A stretch of DNA of 64,000 bases, from the NCBI GenBank assembly GCA_030536755.1, contig JAUNPJ010000001.1, positions 1-64,000 on the forward strand. Direction: 5' to 3'. The DNA is from Eubacteriales bacterium. GTDB taxonomy: Bacteria > Bacillota > Clostridia > Lachnospirales > Lachnospiraceae. Below are positions 50,896 to 59,314 of the stretch, piece after piece. The translations under genes were made by a program, and so were the position numbers. Each line of letters begins with the position of its first letter. The stretch's first letter is position 1. The notes beneath the pieces were generated by a model, which had not been told where the DNA came from, did no database searches, and saw nothing but the letters and a program-made list of their open reading frames with translations.

Positions 50896-52062
50896 TTGTA
50901 CCGCAAAGTCATCTGCTGGATCATGGTGTGTTACATAAGTATAGGCAGCACGTTTGCTATGGTGTACGGAGCGGAGGAAGAATTAATGGAATCTCCCCAT
51001 GGTGTACTGATGGAAGCCGCCACAGGGGAGATTATCTATGAGAAGGAAAAAGACGTGAGGATAAGCCCTGCCAGTATTACGAAGATCATGACATTGCTTT
51101 TGATTTTTGAAGAACTGGATCAGGGCAATCTGTCTCTTGAGGAGGAAGTGACGACAAGTGCCTATGCAAAGTCAATGGGCGGTTCGCAGGTGTTTTTGGA
51201 AGAGGGAGAGAAACAGACCGTGGAGACGATGATCAAGTGCATTGTGATTGCCTCCGGAAACGATGCGAGTGTGGCCATGGCGGAGCATGTGGCGGGAAGC
51301 GAGTCTGAGTTTGTGAAGCGAATGAATGCCCGTGCCCAAACACTGCATATGGAGAATACACATTTTGAGGATTGCTGCGGATTGACGGATTCCTCCAATC
51401 ATTATACGACGGCAGAGGATGTGGCAATCATGTCGAGAGAGCTGATTGTAAAACACCCCCAGGTGCTTGACTATTCCTCAATCTGGATGGAAGATATCAC
51501 GCATGTGACCAGACAGGGAAGTAAACAGTTTACACTGACAAACACGAATAAGCTCATTCGAAGCTATGAGGGATGCGTCGGATTAAAAACGGGAAGTACG
51601 AGTCTTGCAAAATATTGTGTATCCACGGTGGCAAAGCGCGGGGAGATTACACTGATCGCAGTGGTGATGACGGCGCCTGATTATAAGGTGCGTTTTAAAG
51701 ATGCGGCCGCTTTGCTGAATTATGGATTTGGCAGATGTAGTCTTTATGTAGATGAGAATACAGAGAAACTGCGTCTGGTATCGGTAAAGGGTGGTGTGGA
51801 AGATCAGGTGGCGTGTGAGTTTGAACATGCATTTCGTTATCTCGATACGACTGGCAAAACGGTGGAAGGTGTAGAAAAAAAAATAGTTCTTCCCAAAGAG
51901 GCAAAAGCTCCGATAAAAAAAGGAGACAAGGCAGGCGAAGCTGTCTATTATCTGAATGGAGAAGAAATCGGCAGAGTGGATATTTTATATAAGGCAGACG
52001 TGGAGAAAGCTTCTTTTGTAGATTATTTAAAAAAGGCAGGAAAAAGATTTTTGAACGGTTAA
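50896..52062 (+). CDS. D-alanyl-D-alanine carboxypeptidase (DacF-like) 1
   Basis: A 388-residue penicillin-binding protein of the S11 family that trims the terminal D-Ala from peptidoglycan stem peptides. Signal peptide at the N-terminus; active-site motifs SITK (SPASITKIMTLLL), SGN (ASGNDASVAMAEH) and KTG (GLKTGSTSLAKYC). A C-terminal PBP5-like domain and a final amphipathic stretch (VDYLKKAGKRFLNG) attach it to the membrane. Start is TTG with GAGGTG upstream. It lies nine bases after niaR, perhaps by simple proximity. Confidence 0.9.
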   Translation: MYRKVICWIMVCYISIGSTFAMVYGAEEELMESPHGVLMEAATGEIIYEKEKDVRISPASITKIMTLLLIFEELDQGNLSLEEEVTTSAYAKSMGGSQVFLEEGEKQTVETMIKCIVIASGNDASVAMAEHVAGSESEFVKRMNARAQTLHMENTHFEDCCGLTDSSNHYTTAEDVAIMSRELIVKHPQVLDYSSIWMEDITHVTRQGSKQFTLTNTNKLIRSYEGCVGLKTGSTSLAKYCVSTVAKRGEITLIAVVMTAPDYKVRFKDAAALLNYGFGRCSLYVDENTEKLRLVSVKGGVEDQVACEFEHAFRYLDTTGKTVEGVEKKIVLPKEAKAPIKKGDKAGEAVYYLNGEEIGRVDILYKADVEKASFVDYLKKAGKRFLNG

Positions 52063-52064
52063 GG

Positions 52065-52093
52065 TTTACCTTTTAACAATGCTGTGATATAAT
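52065..52093 (+). promoter_or_regulatory. Promoter of the MoeA-like gene
   Basis: TTTACC (52065-52070) and TATAAT (52088-52093) are 17 bases apart; the gene starts at 52126 after GGAGGTG. Confidence 0.6.
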
Positions 52094-52125
52094 TAACATA
52101 TTGCAAAAACTGTTGGAGGTGTAGT

Positions 52126-53154
52126 ATGAAAGAGATTAGAACAGAAGATGCTGTTGGCCAGGTATTGTGCCAGGACATCACACAGATTGTTAAGGATAAG
52201 GTGAAAGGACCTGTCTTTCGAAAGGGACATATTGTACGAGAAGAGGACATTCCGGTACTTCTTTCTGTAGGAAAAGAACATCTGTATGTATGGGAGAAAA
52301 AAGAGGGGATTTTACACGAAAACGAAGGCGCGGAAATTTTGTATGAACTCTGTGCCGGGGAAGGTATGACAGGAACCGAAATCAAAGAAGGAAAGAAAGA
52401 AGTCATTGCAGATTGTGACGGGCTTTTGAAAATCCGCAGTCAGGCACTTCGGAATGTGAATGCGCTTGGTGAGATGATGATCGCATCGCGACATGGAAAT
52501 ACGGTTGTGCGAAAAGGTGACAAAATTGCAGGTACCCGCATTATTCCGCTTGTCATAGAGGAAGAGAAAATGAAAAAGGCACGTGAAGTGGCAGGTCCGG
52601 AGCCGATTTTCTCTATCAAACCATTCCAGTTTAAAAAGGTAGGCCTGGTTGTGACGGGAAGTGAAATCCGAAAGGGATTGATCGAAGATACGTTTTCGGG
52701 CGTTTTGGAGCAGAAATTATCGGAGTTTCCGACCACTGTTATGGGGAAAGTGACTCCCGGAGATGACAAAGATGCCATTACAGCTGCCATCCTTGATTTT
52801 ATTGCACAGGGCGCAGACATGGTATTGTGTTCCGGAGGAATGAGCGTAGATCCGGATGACAGAACACCGGGAGCAATCTCTCATACCGGTGCGAGAGTTG
52901 TGACTTACGGCGCACCCGTACTTCCCGGAGCGATGATGATGGTGGCTTATTACGAGAAAGACAACAAGACAATACCGATTGTGGGACTTCCGGGATGCGT
53001 GATGTATGCAAAGAGAACTATTTTTGATCTGTTACTGCCAAGACTTCTTGCGGATGATGAAATCACAGCAGAAGAAATTGTAGATTTGGGTGAGGGTGGA
53101 CTCTGCCTGAACTGCAAAGTCTGTACATATCCGAACTGTGGCTTTGGAAAATAG
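52126..53154 (+). CDS. MoeA-like molybdopterin-binding protein with Cys-rich tail
   Basis: A 342-residue protein related to the MPT-binding half of MoeA. The core VVTGSEIRKGLIEDTF and LCSGGMSVDPDDRTPGAI match the MoCF_biosynth domain, but the MoeA N-terminal catalytic blocks are replaced by an unrelated 150-residue part. The C-terminus ends with four Cys (CLNCKVCTYPNCGFGK), which could bind a metal or Fe-S cluster. Members occur in clostridia beside molybdenum hydroxylase genes, but their function is not established. Here it stands alone, outside the cofactor operon. Confidence 0.8.
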   Translation: MKEIRTEDAVGQVLCQDITQIVKDKVKGPVFRKGHIVREEDIPVLLSVGKEHLYVWEKKEGILHENEGAEILYELCAGEGMTGTEIKEGKKEVIADCDGLLKIRSQALRNVNALGEMMIASRHGNTVVRKGDKIAGTRIIPLVIEEEKMKKAREVAGPEPIFSIKPFQFKKVGLVVTGSEIRKGLIEDTFSGVLEQKLSEFPTTVMGKVTPGDDKDAITAAILDFIAQGADMVLCSGGMSVDPDDRTPGAISHTGARVVTYGAPVLPGAMMMVAYYEKDNKTIPIVGLPGCVMYAKRTIFDLLLPRLLADDEITAEEIVDLGEGGLCLNCKVCTYPNCGFGK

Positions 53155-53162
53155 AGGTATTC

Positions 53163-53303
53163 GTCAACTACCCACGACCTAAAGGTCATGGGCTTGTAAC
53201 TGCCCAGTCGTAGTAACGGATTACTCCTCCGACCTTTAACCGCGATAGATATTGCTATCATAAGAGTGCCTTCAGAGCAGTTGCTCCCAACGGTTTTCTC
53301 TGT
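53163..53303 (-). ncRNA. Predicted structured RNA of the IS605-type element (omega-RNA-like)
   Basis: A transcript of about 140 nt would start near 53303 and run to the right-end hairpin. Pairings on the minus strand: AACCG/CGGTT (53291-53295 with 53238-53242) enclose GATAG-CAATAT-CTATC (53244-53259) and GAGC-AACT-GCTC (53275-53286). Then follow AGTAA-TCCG-TTACT (53212-53225) and the terminal 9-bp hairpin. AACTGC in the GAGC hairpin is complementary to GCAGTT at 53198-53203, a pseudoknot. Such structure next to a transposon right end resembles TnpB guide RNAs. Confidence 0.55.
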
Positions 53304-53309
53304 GTATAT

Positions 53310-53338
53310 ATTGTAACATAAAATGTTATTTTTTACAA
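53310..53338 (-). promoter_or_regulatory. Promoter inside the IS605-type element
   Basis: On the minus strand TTGTAA (53338-53333) and TACAAT (53315-53310) are 17 bases apart. The spacer holds the palindrome TAACATAAAATGTTA. It would transcribe the structured RNA towards the right end. Confidence 0.7.
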
Positions 53339-53409
53339 GAATTTACAAGGCTCTTCCTACCGCCTGAAGGCAGTGGGTTTACGCCTGTATGAAACGAAAG
53401 GTTTTATTT

Positions 53410-54210
53410 ATGAAGCAGTTATGTCTGAAAAGTTATGACATTTACAGCGGAAAAATAAGAGAAAAAGAAGTCCGTTTGCATTTCCTCAGTGATTTGCACG
53501 GGCTTTCTTTTGGCACGGATCAAAATTTTTTGCTGAAAGTCATGGAAAAAAGAAAGCCCGATTTTGTTTTGATCGGAGGAGATATGCTCACGGGAGATTG
53601 TCGTCAGTCCTGGATGAAACTGGAAAATCTTCTGGAAAAACTGAAACAGGAATTTCCTGTATACTATGCCATGGGGAATCATGAGCAGAAGATTTCCTGT
53701 CCGTGGAGGGAAGAAATGTCTTCGGAGGCACAGGAATTATTTGATGCTATTCGGGAAAATACGATTTTTCTGAATAACAATAGCAGTGTGTTTCGCTGCG
53801 GGGAAAACCGCCTAAGCATTACAGGACTTTCTCTGGAGAAGGAATATTACAGGAAACCCTTTCCGGAAAAACTGACTCGAAAACATATTTGTGATCTGAT
53901 CGGCGAAGCAAAGGTATCGGAAGATTATCAGATTTTGTTGGCACATAATCCTTATCATGCGAAGGCTTATTTTCAGTGGGGTGCAGATTTGACACTCTCG
54001 GGTCATTATCATGGCGGCGTGGTGCGCTTTGATGAGAATCATGGATTGATTTCGACGCATTTTCATCCGTTTCCCAAGTATTGCTGTGGGCGTTTTCGGG
54101 AAGGCAACCAGCAGTTGATTGTCAGTCCGGGTATGGGAGAACATTCTGTGAAAGTGCGCGTGCACAATCCGAGAGAACTGATTGAAGTAAACCTTTTTCC
54201 CGGACAGTAA
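53410..54210 (+). CDS. Metallophosphoesterase
   Basis: A calcineurin-like phosphoesterase of about 266 residues. Metal motifs in order: LHFLSDLHG, IGGDMLTGD, AMGNHEQK, LLAHNPYHAK and LSGHYHGGVVR. It is related to YkuE/YaeI-type phosphodiesterases, but without a membrane anchor. The start at 53410 has AAAGG eight bases upstream; ATG 53389 also lies in frame but falls in the edge of the mobile element, so the element may have changed the gene's leader. Substrate unknown. Confidence 0.85.
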   Translation: MKQLCLKSYDIYSGKIREKEVRLHFLSDLHGLSFGTDQNFLLKVMEKRKPDFVLIGGDMLTGDCRQSWMKLENLLEKLKQEFPVYYAMGNHEQKISCPWREEMSSEAQELFDAIRENTIFLNNNSSVFRCGENRLSITGLSLEKEYYRKPFPEKLTRKHICDLIGEAKVSEDYQILLAHNPYHAKAYFQWGADLTLSGHYHGGVVRFDENHGLISTHFHPFPKYCCGRFREGNQQLIVSPGMGEHSVKVRVHNPRELIEVNLFPGQ

Positions 54211-54217
54211 ATAATGC

Positions 54218-54246
54218 TTGAAAAACATTCTGTGAACGATTAAAAT
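54218..54246 (+). promoter_or_regulatory. Promoter of scpA-scpB
   Basis: TTGAAA (54218-54223) and TAAAAT (54241-54246) are 17 bases apart, 34 bases before scpA. Confidence 0.55.
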
Positions 54247-54280
54247 AAATGGGTGATGACAGATAGAGAGGATTGAATAT

Positions 54281-55024
54281 ATGGCCATATCCGTGAAATT
54301 GCCGGTTTTTGAAGGCCCTCTTGACCTGCTGCTGCATTTGATCGACAAAAATAAAATTGATATTTATGACATTCCCATCGTAGAAATTACAGATCAGTAT
54401 ATGGAATACATCCGCCAGATGCAGGAAGAAGACCTGGATGTTATGAGTGAATTTATGGTAATGGCAGCTACTTTGCTGGATATCAAGTGTAAAATGCTGC
54501 TTCCGAAGGAAGTCAATGAGGAAGGTGAGGAAGAGGATCCGAGAGCGGAGCTGGTACAGCAGCTTCTGGAATATAAAATGTATAAAAATCTTTCCTATGA
54601 GCTTCGTGACAGAATGGAAGATGCAGATAAGGTTCTGTATAAAGATCCTTCGCTTCCCGGCGAGGTATTGAGTTATCGTGAACCGGCAGATCCAAAAGAA
54701 CTTTTAAAAGATATTACGCTGGAAAAACTGCACAGTATTTACAAGTCCGTTTTAAGACGTCGGGAAGATAAGATGGATCCGATTCGAAGTAAATTTGGAA
54801 GAATTGAGCAGGAGGAGGTAAATCTTCCGGAGAAGATGGATTATGTGGAGGAGTATGCACGAACCCACAAGAAATTCAGCTTTCGCCAGCTTTTGGAGAA
54901 ACAGTGCAGCAGAACACAGATTGTGGTGACTTTTCTCGCAATTCTTGAATTGATGAAAACGGGTAAGATTGTCATTCACCAGGAGCATTTATTTGATGAT
55001 ATTGAGATAGAATCGCTGGAATAA
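54281..55024 (+). CDS. scpA: Segregation and condensation protein A
   Basis: A 247-residue kleisin that bridges the Smc dimer for chromosome condensation and segregation. The N-terminal FEGPLDLLLHLIDKNKIDIYDIPI block is diagnostic, here read from residue 9. The C-terminal winged helix (FRQLLEKQCSRTQIVVTFLAILELMK) binds the Smc head. ATG with AGAGAGGATTG upstream. scpB follows after 27 bases. Confidence 0.96.
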   Translation: MAISVKLPVFEGPLDLLLHLIDKNKIDIYDIPIVEITDQYMEYIRQMQEEDLDVMSEFMVMAATLLDIKCKMLLPKEVNEEGEEEDPRAELVQQLLEYKMYKNLSYELRDRMEDADKVLYKDPSLPGEVLSYREPADPKELLKDITLEKLHSIYKSVLRRREDKMDPIRSKFGRIEQEEVNLPEKMDYVEEYARTHKKFSFRQLLEKQCSRTQIVVTFLAILELMKTGKIVIHQEHLFDDIEIESLE

Positions 55025-55051
55025 TTATTTACGCAGGAGACGACTGAACCA

Positions 55052-55621
55052 TTGAAAATAGAAAAGCTGGAAGGAGCCATTGAGGCTATTTTGTTTACTA
55101 TGGGTGATTCTGTGGAGGTGTCCCGAATCGCCAGAACCATTGAATTGGATGTCGATACGACTAAAAAGATTATCCGTAATATGATGGATAAATACAAAAG
55201 CGAGGACCGGGGAATTGCCATCATAGAATTGGGGGATTCGTTTCAGATGTGCACAAAAAAAGAATATTATGAATATCTGATCCGCATTGCCATGCAGCCG
55301 AAGAAAGCTGCCTTGACGGATGTCATGCTGGAGACGCTGGCAATTATCGCTTATAAGCAGCCGGTGACAAAAATTGAGATCGAGAAGATCCGCGGAGTGA
55401 AAAGTGACCATGCGGTGAATAAGCTGGTAGAATACAATTTGGTAAAAGAACTTGGAAGGATGGATGCACCTGGACGTCCGATTTTGTTTGGGACAACAGA
55501 AGAATTTCTGCGTTGTTTTGGAGTGCAGGCATTAGATGAACTGCCTGTTCTCAACCCGGTGCAGCTGGAAGAGTTCAAGGAAGAGGCGGAGGAAGAGGTG
55601 CAGCTTCGATTAAATGTATAG
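55052..55621 (+). CDS. scpB: Segregation and condensation protein B
   Basis: A 189-residue protein of two winged helices that dimerises and binds ScpA. Typical blocks: LEGAIEAILFTMGDSVEVSR, TDVMLETLAIIAYKQPVTK and the IRGVKSD motif. The start is TTG at 55052 with AGGAGA upstream; it matches the normal N-terminus. Confidence 0.95.
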   Translation: MKIEKLEGAIEAILFTMGDSVEVSRIARTIELDVDTTKKIIRNMMDKYKSEDRGIAIIELGDSFQMCTKKEYYEYLIRIAMQPKKAALTDVMLETLAIIAYKQPVTKIEIEKIRGVKSDHAVNKLVEYNLVKELGRMDAPGRPILFGTTEEFLRCFGVQALDELPVLNPVQLEEFKEEAEEEVQLRLNV

Positions 55622-55644
55622 AGGAGACGAAAGGAGCAGGAAAC

Positions 55645-56427
55645 ATGCCGACAACATATACACATGATGCATTTGGAAGAAAGGTATACAAAAGTCTGCA
55701 GGAAGATTTGCAGAAACTCGTTCACAGACACATACAATTGTATCGAATCGGTCTGCATGGACCTGATATTTTCTTCTATTGCGGGCTGAGAAAAAATTAT
55801 GTGAATCAGACTGGTGTCCGTCTTCACGGGGAGATCGCGTATCCGTTTTTTGAACAGGGGATTCGGCTCGTGCGAAAAAATCAGGACGATGCACTTTTGG
55901 CATATCTTCTTGGCTTTGCCTGTCATTTCATGCTGGACAGCACTTGTCATCCATACATTTATCATATTGAAGATCAGGTTTCCCATACCATAATCGAAAA
56001 GGAGATGGATCGTCGGATGATGAAAAAGGATGGCCTCGATCCGCTGATGTATTTTCCGGCAAAAGGAATCATTCCTTCTTATGAAAATGCAGCAGTGATC
56101 CAGCTGATGTTTCCGGATATATCAGTAGAATTGATTGAGAAAGCGCTGAAAGGAATGCGCCGTCTGACTGGCCTTATGATTTATGAAAAAGAGGACAGCT
56201 ATCGAAGAAAAATGATGTTTTTGAAATTGACGGGTCTGAAAAAAGCGTTTGGAGAGCATTTTATGACAGGGCAGGCAGACGGACATTGTGAGGAATGGCT
56301 GGCCGTTCTGGATGATTTCTTTGAGCGCGCGCTGGAAGAAACACCAAAGATTCTGGAAAAGTTATACTGGTGTTCCAGGACAGAGATGGAGATACCGGAA
56401 CGTTTTCGAAGAAACTATCAGGATTAA
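55645..56427 (+). CDS. Zinc-dependent phospholipase C family protein
   Basis: A 260-residue protein with the S1-P1/zinc phospholipase C-like layout: an N-terminal PTTYTHDAFGRKV, LHGPDIFFYCGL, then LGFACHFMLDSTCHPYIYH, giving His and Asp for a multi-zinc site. No signal peptide is evident, so it may act inside the cell, unlike secreted clostridial toxins of this fold. It follows scpB by 23 bases and ends at a terminator. Substrate unknown. Confidence 0.8.
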   Translation: MPTTYTHDAFGRKVYKSLQEDLQKLVHRHIQLYRIGLHGPDIFFYCGLRKNYVNQTGVRLHGEIAYPFFEQGIRLVRKNQDDALLAYLLGFACHFMLDSTCHPYIYHIEDQVSHTIIEKEMDRRMMKKDGLDPLMYFPAKGIIPSYENAAVIQLMFPDISVELIEKALKGMRRLTGLMIYEKEDSYRRKMMFLKLTGLKKAFGEHFMTGQADGHCEEWLAVLDDFFERALEETPKILEKLYWCSRTEMEIPERFRRNYQD

Positions 56428-56431
56428 ACAG

Positions 56432-56455
56432 GGAGCCCACAGGGGCTCCTTTTTT
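56432..56455 (+). terminator. Terminator after the scpA-scpB-phospholipase operon
   Basis: GGAGCCC (56432-56438) pairs with GGGCTCC (56443-56449), followed by T6. Confidence 0.9.
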
Positions 56456-56498
56456 CACGGAAAGATTCTGTGATGTGGCATTTTTCGTTTTTGCAGTT

Positions 56499-56516
56499 CA
56501 TACATATATATGTATG
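56499..56516. promoter_or_regulatory. 18-bp perfect palindrome upstream of a carboxypeptidase gene
   Basis: CATACATATATATGTATG lies 17 bases before the start codon of the following gene and overlaps the likely transcript start or -10 region. It contains TACA and TGTA half-sites. A repressor site is likely; the regulator is not known. Confidence 0.5.
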
Positions 56517-56533
56517 GAATAAGGAGCGAATTT

Positions 56534-57733
56534 ATGCAGAAAATGAAACAAAGAATTTTAATTTTTATTTATGCGGTGTTTTTGAGCGGAGTAATGGTTC
56601 GGCCGGTCGAAGCGAAAGAATTTGAAGAGAATCTGTATGCGGAGAGTGCCGTGCTGATGGATGCAGACACAGGAAGAATTCTTTACGGAAAAGAGGAAAG
56701 AAAGATCAGGCCCATGGCAAGTACGACAAAGGTCATGACCTGCATTTTGGCATTGGAGCAGGCAGATGGCGATGAAATTGTGGAAGTGTCGTCCAAGGCA
56801 GCGGCCCAGCCGGATGTTCAGCTCAATATGCAGAAAGGGGAACAATATTATCTGAAAGATTTGCTGTATTCCCTGATGCTGAAAAGTCACAATGATACAG
56901 CGGTGGCGATTGCGGAGCATGTGGGAGGCAGTGTAGAGGATTTTGCAGTTATGATGAATGAAAAAGCTGTGCAGATTGGATGCACACAGACTCATTTTGT
57001 CACGCCAAATGGTCTGGATGCGGAGGATGAAGGAGGAATCCATTCCACGACAGCCAGAGATCTTGCATTGATCATGCGTTATGCGATACAGAGTCAGGAT
57101 TTTTTGATGATTGCACAGACAACAGACTATAATTTTTCGGATTTGAGCGGAAAACGGACGTTTGTGCTGCATAATACAAATGCGCTGCTTGAAAATATGG
57201 AAGGAATTCTGGCCGGAAAGACAGGATTTACGGTTGGTGCGGGGTATTGTTATGTCTGTGCGGTAAAAAGAGAAGACCGCACGTTTGTGATTGCGCTTCT
57301 GGCAAGCGGATGGCCCTCTCACAAGAATTACAAGTATGAAGATACCGCAAAACTGGTAAACTATGCTTTTGACCAGTATCATTACTACGAAGTATGGAAA
57401 GATACACAGATCGGCGCGGTGGAGGTAAAAGGCGGCATTCCCATTAGTGACCGGCTGTTTGAGACGGCATATGCCAATGTGGAGGTCCTTGGGGCAATGG
57501 AAAAGCGGCGTCGCATTCTGCTGCGTGAAGATGAAGAGGTTGAGGTCCGGGAGGAACTGAAAAAAGATCTCCTGGCGCCGATGCAGGAAGGAGAAGTTAT
57601 CGGAAATATTGTTTATACATTAAAGGGAGATGTTGTATGTCGATATCCCATTGTGTTAAAAGACAGCATTCCGAAAAAAAATTTCTTGTGGTGTTACAAA
57701 AAAATATGGGCCCGCTATTGTTTCGAGTACTAA
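56534..57733 (+). CDS. D-alanyl-D-alanine carboxypeptidase (DacF-like) 2
   Basis: A 399-residue S11-family penicillin-binding protein with a signal peptide ending near VEA-KEF. Active-site motifs: STTK (RPMASTTKVMTCILAL), SHN (LKSHNDTAVAIAEH) and KTG (AGKTGFTVGAGYC). The C-terminal domain ends in a hydrophobic WCYKKIWARYCFEY that may hold it to the membrane. It is a paralogue of the protein at 50896-52062. The start at 56534 follows AAGGAG. DacF-type enzymes adjust peptidoglycan cross-linking, often in sporulation. Confidence 0.9.
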   Translation: MQKMKQRILIFIYAVFLSGVMVRPVEAKEFEENLYAESAVLMDADTGRILYGKEERKIRPMASTTKVMTCILALEQADGDEIVEVSSKAAAQPDVQLNMQKGEQYYLKDLLYSLMLKSHNDTAVAIAEHVGGSVEDFAVMMNEKAVQIGCTQTHFVTPNGLDAEDEGGIHSTTARDLALIMRYAIQSQDFLMIAQTTDYNFSDLSGKRTFVLHNTNALLENMEGILAGKTGFTVGAGYCYVCAVKREDRTFVIALLASGWPSHKNYKYEDTAKLVNYAFDQYHYYEVWKDTQIGAVEVKGGIPISDRLFETAYANVEVLGAMEKRRRILLREDEEVEVREELKKDLLAPMQEGEVIGNIVYTLKGDVVCRYPIVLKDSIPKKNFLWCYKKIWARYCFEY

Positions 57734-57773
57734 CAATGAGGTTAAGTTTTTAACAAAATCCTTCAAGAAAAGG

Positions 57774-57802
57774 TTGAAAGAAACAAAAAAAACCGTTATA
57801 CT
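57774..57802 (+). promoter_or_regulatory. Promoter of the decarboxylase operon
   Basis: TTGAAA (57774-57779) and TATACT (57797-57802) are 17 bases apart, 60 bases before the first gene. Confidence 0.7.
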
Positions 57803-57862
57803 TATACTTGGCGTAAATTTGTTGGAATTTATGATTTCTATAGAAAAATGGAGGGCTGAAGA

Positions 57863-59299
57863 ATGAGTAATGCAACACAAAGCTTGGCAAGTACAAGAAT
57901 CAATTCTTTACTTGACGCAAACAGTTTTGTTGAAATCGGCGGCAGTGTAACTGCCAGAAGCACAGACTTCAACTTAACTGCAAATGACACACCATCCGAT
58001 GGTGTTATCACCGGATATGGTGTCATTGACGGCAGTTTGGTGTATGTATACAGTCAGGATGTTTCTGTTTTAAACGGAACAGTCGGCGAAATGCATGCAA
58101 AGAAAATTGCCAATTTATATGATCTGGCTATGAAAACAGGAGCGCCGGTGATCGGACTTCTGGATTGTGCCGGAATTCGTCTGCAGGAGGCAACAGACGC
58201 ACTGAATGCTTTTGGTGAAATTTATATGAAGCAGACATTGGCATCTGGTGTGATTCCGCAGATTACAGGAATTTTTGGAACATGCGGCGGTGGTCTCGCA
58301 ATGATCCCTGCACTGACTGATTTCACGTTTATGGCAGAAGGGAAAGCACAGTTATTTGTGAATTCTCCGAACGCAGTGGACGGCAACCGAAAAGAGGTTT
58401 GCGATACATCCAGCGCAGCATTTCAGAGTGAAGAGACAGGTTTGGTAGATGTAGTTGGACCAGAGGCAGAAATCCTTGCAAAAATGCGTGCACTGGTTGC
58501 TATGCTTCCTGAAAATAATGAAGATGACGCTTCTTACGAAGAGTGCACCGATGATCTGAATCGTGTATGCCCGGATCTGGCTAACTGCGCCGGTGACACT
58601 GGTATCGCACTTTCTCAGATCGCGGATAATCATGTGTTCTTTGAGACAAAGGCTGCTTATGGCAAAGATGTCGTGACAGGATTTATCAAATTGAATGGCA
58701 CAACCGTAGGCTGTGTTGCAAACAGAAGTGAGATTTACAATGCAGAGGGCGAGAAAGTGGCAACCTTCGACGGAACAATCTCTGCAAGAGGCGCAAAGAA
58801 AGCGGCTGAGTTTGTAAACTTCTGTGATGCGTTCAGCATCCCTGTACTGACTCTGACAAACGTAACAGGATTCAAAGCAAGCAAATGCTCTGAAAAATAT
58901 ATGGCAAAAGCAATCGGCGCTCTGACTTATGCATTTGCAAATGCAACTGTGCCGAAGGTAAATGTGATTGTTGGCAAAGCTTATGGAAGTGCTTATGTAG
59001 CGATGAACAGCAAGGCTGTTGGAGCTGATATGGTTTATGCATGGCCGACTGCTGAAATCGGAATGATGGATTCCAAGATGGCAGCAAAGATCATGTATCC
59101 ACAGGCAGATGCCGCTGAATTAAAAGAAAAAGCTGCGGAGTATGCAGCACTTCAGTCTGGTGTAGCTTCTGCAGCCAGAAGAGGATATGTGGATACCATT
59201 ATTGAAGCGGCTGATACAAGAAAATACGTGATCGGCGCATTTGAAATGTTATTCACAAAGAGAGAAGACCGTCCAGCGAAAAAACATGGTACAGTCTAA
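57863..59299 (+). CDS. Biotin-dependent carboxyltransferase (12S / methylmalonyl-CoA decarboxylase alpha-like)
   Basis: A 478-residue carboxyltransferase of the crotonase-like ACC/PCC-beta family. Conserved Gly-rich loops that form the oxyanion holes read FGTCGGGLAMIPALTDF and NVTGFKASKC. It moves CO2 between an acyl-CoA (methylmalonyl-, malonyl- or glutaconyl-CoA) and biotin. It is somewhat shorter than typical (about 510). Its operon partners are a membrane gamma-like subunit, a biotin carrier, a Na+ pump beta subunit and a 5S-type carboxyltransferase. RBS GGAGG. Confidence 0.9.
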   Translation: MSNATQSLASTRINSLLDANSFVEIGGSVTARSTDFNLTANDTPSDGVITGYGVIDGSLVYVYSQDVSVLNGTVGEMHAKKIANLYDLAMKTGAPVIGLLDCAGIRLQEATDALNAFGEIYMKQTLASGVIPQITGIFGTCGGGLAMIPALTDFTFMAEGKAQLFVNSPNAVDGNRKEVCDTSSAAFQSEETGLVDVVGPEAEILAKMRALVAMLPENNEDDASYEECTDDLNRVCPDLANCAGDTGIALSQIADNHVFFETKAAYGKDVVTGFIKLNGTTVGCVANRSEIYNAEGEKVATFDGTISARGAKKAAEFVNFCDAFSIPVLTLTNVTGFKASKCSEKYMAKAIGALTYAFANATVPKVNVIVGKAYGSAYVAMNSKAVGADMVYAWPTAEIGMMDSKMAAKIMYPQADAAELKEKAAEYAALQSGVASAARRGYVDTIIEAADTRKYVIGAFEMLFTKREDRPAKKHGTV

Positions 59300-59314
59300 A
59301 TGAGAGGTGAGCAT

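Larger units (their letters stand above)
53163..53395 (-). mobile_element. Transposase-less IS200/IS605-type element (PATE-like)
   Basis: A stretch of about 230 bp bounded by two subterminal hairpins of the same design: CCCACGACC-TAAA-GGTCATGGG (53171-53192) and CCTACCGCC-TGAA-GGCAGTGGG (53356-53377). Each has nine pairs with one internal C-A mismatch. These resemble IS200/IS605 ends. There is no tnpA or tnpB. Between the ends lie a minus-strand promoter and a structured RNA. Read on the minus strand, the right end is ...GTAGTTGAC, directly followed by the 3' end of the MoeA-like gene. The outer left boundary is approximate; this family makes no target duplication. Confidence 0.75.

Noticed and set aside
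52950..53261. Minus-strand open frame across the IS605-type element as a TnpB remnant
   Set aside because: The frame continues into the MoeA-like gene antisense and I see no TnpB motif; the structure of the region is better explained as RNA.
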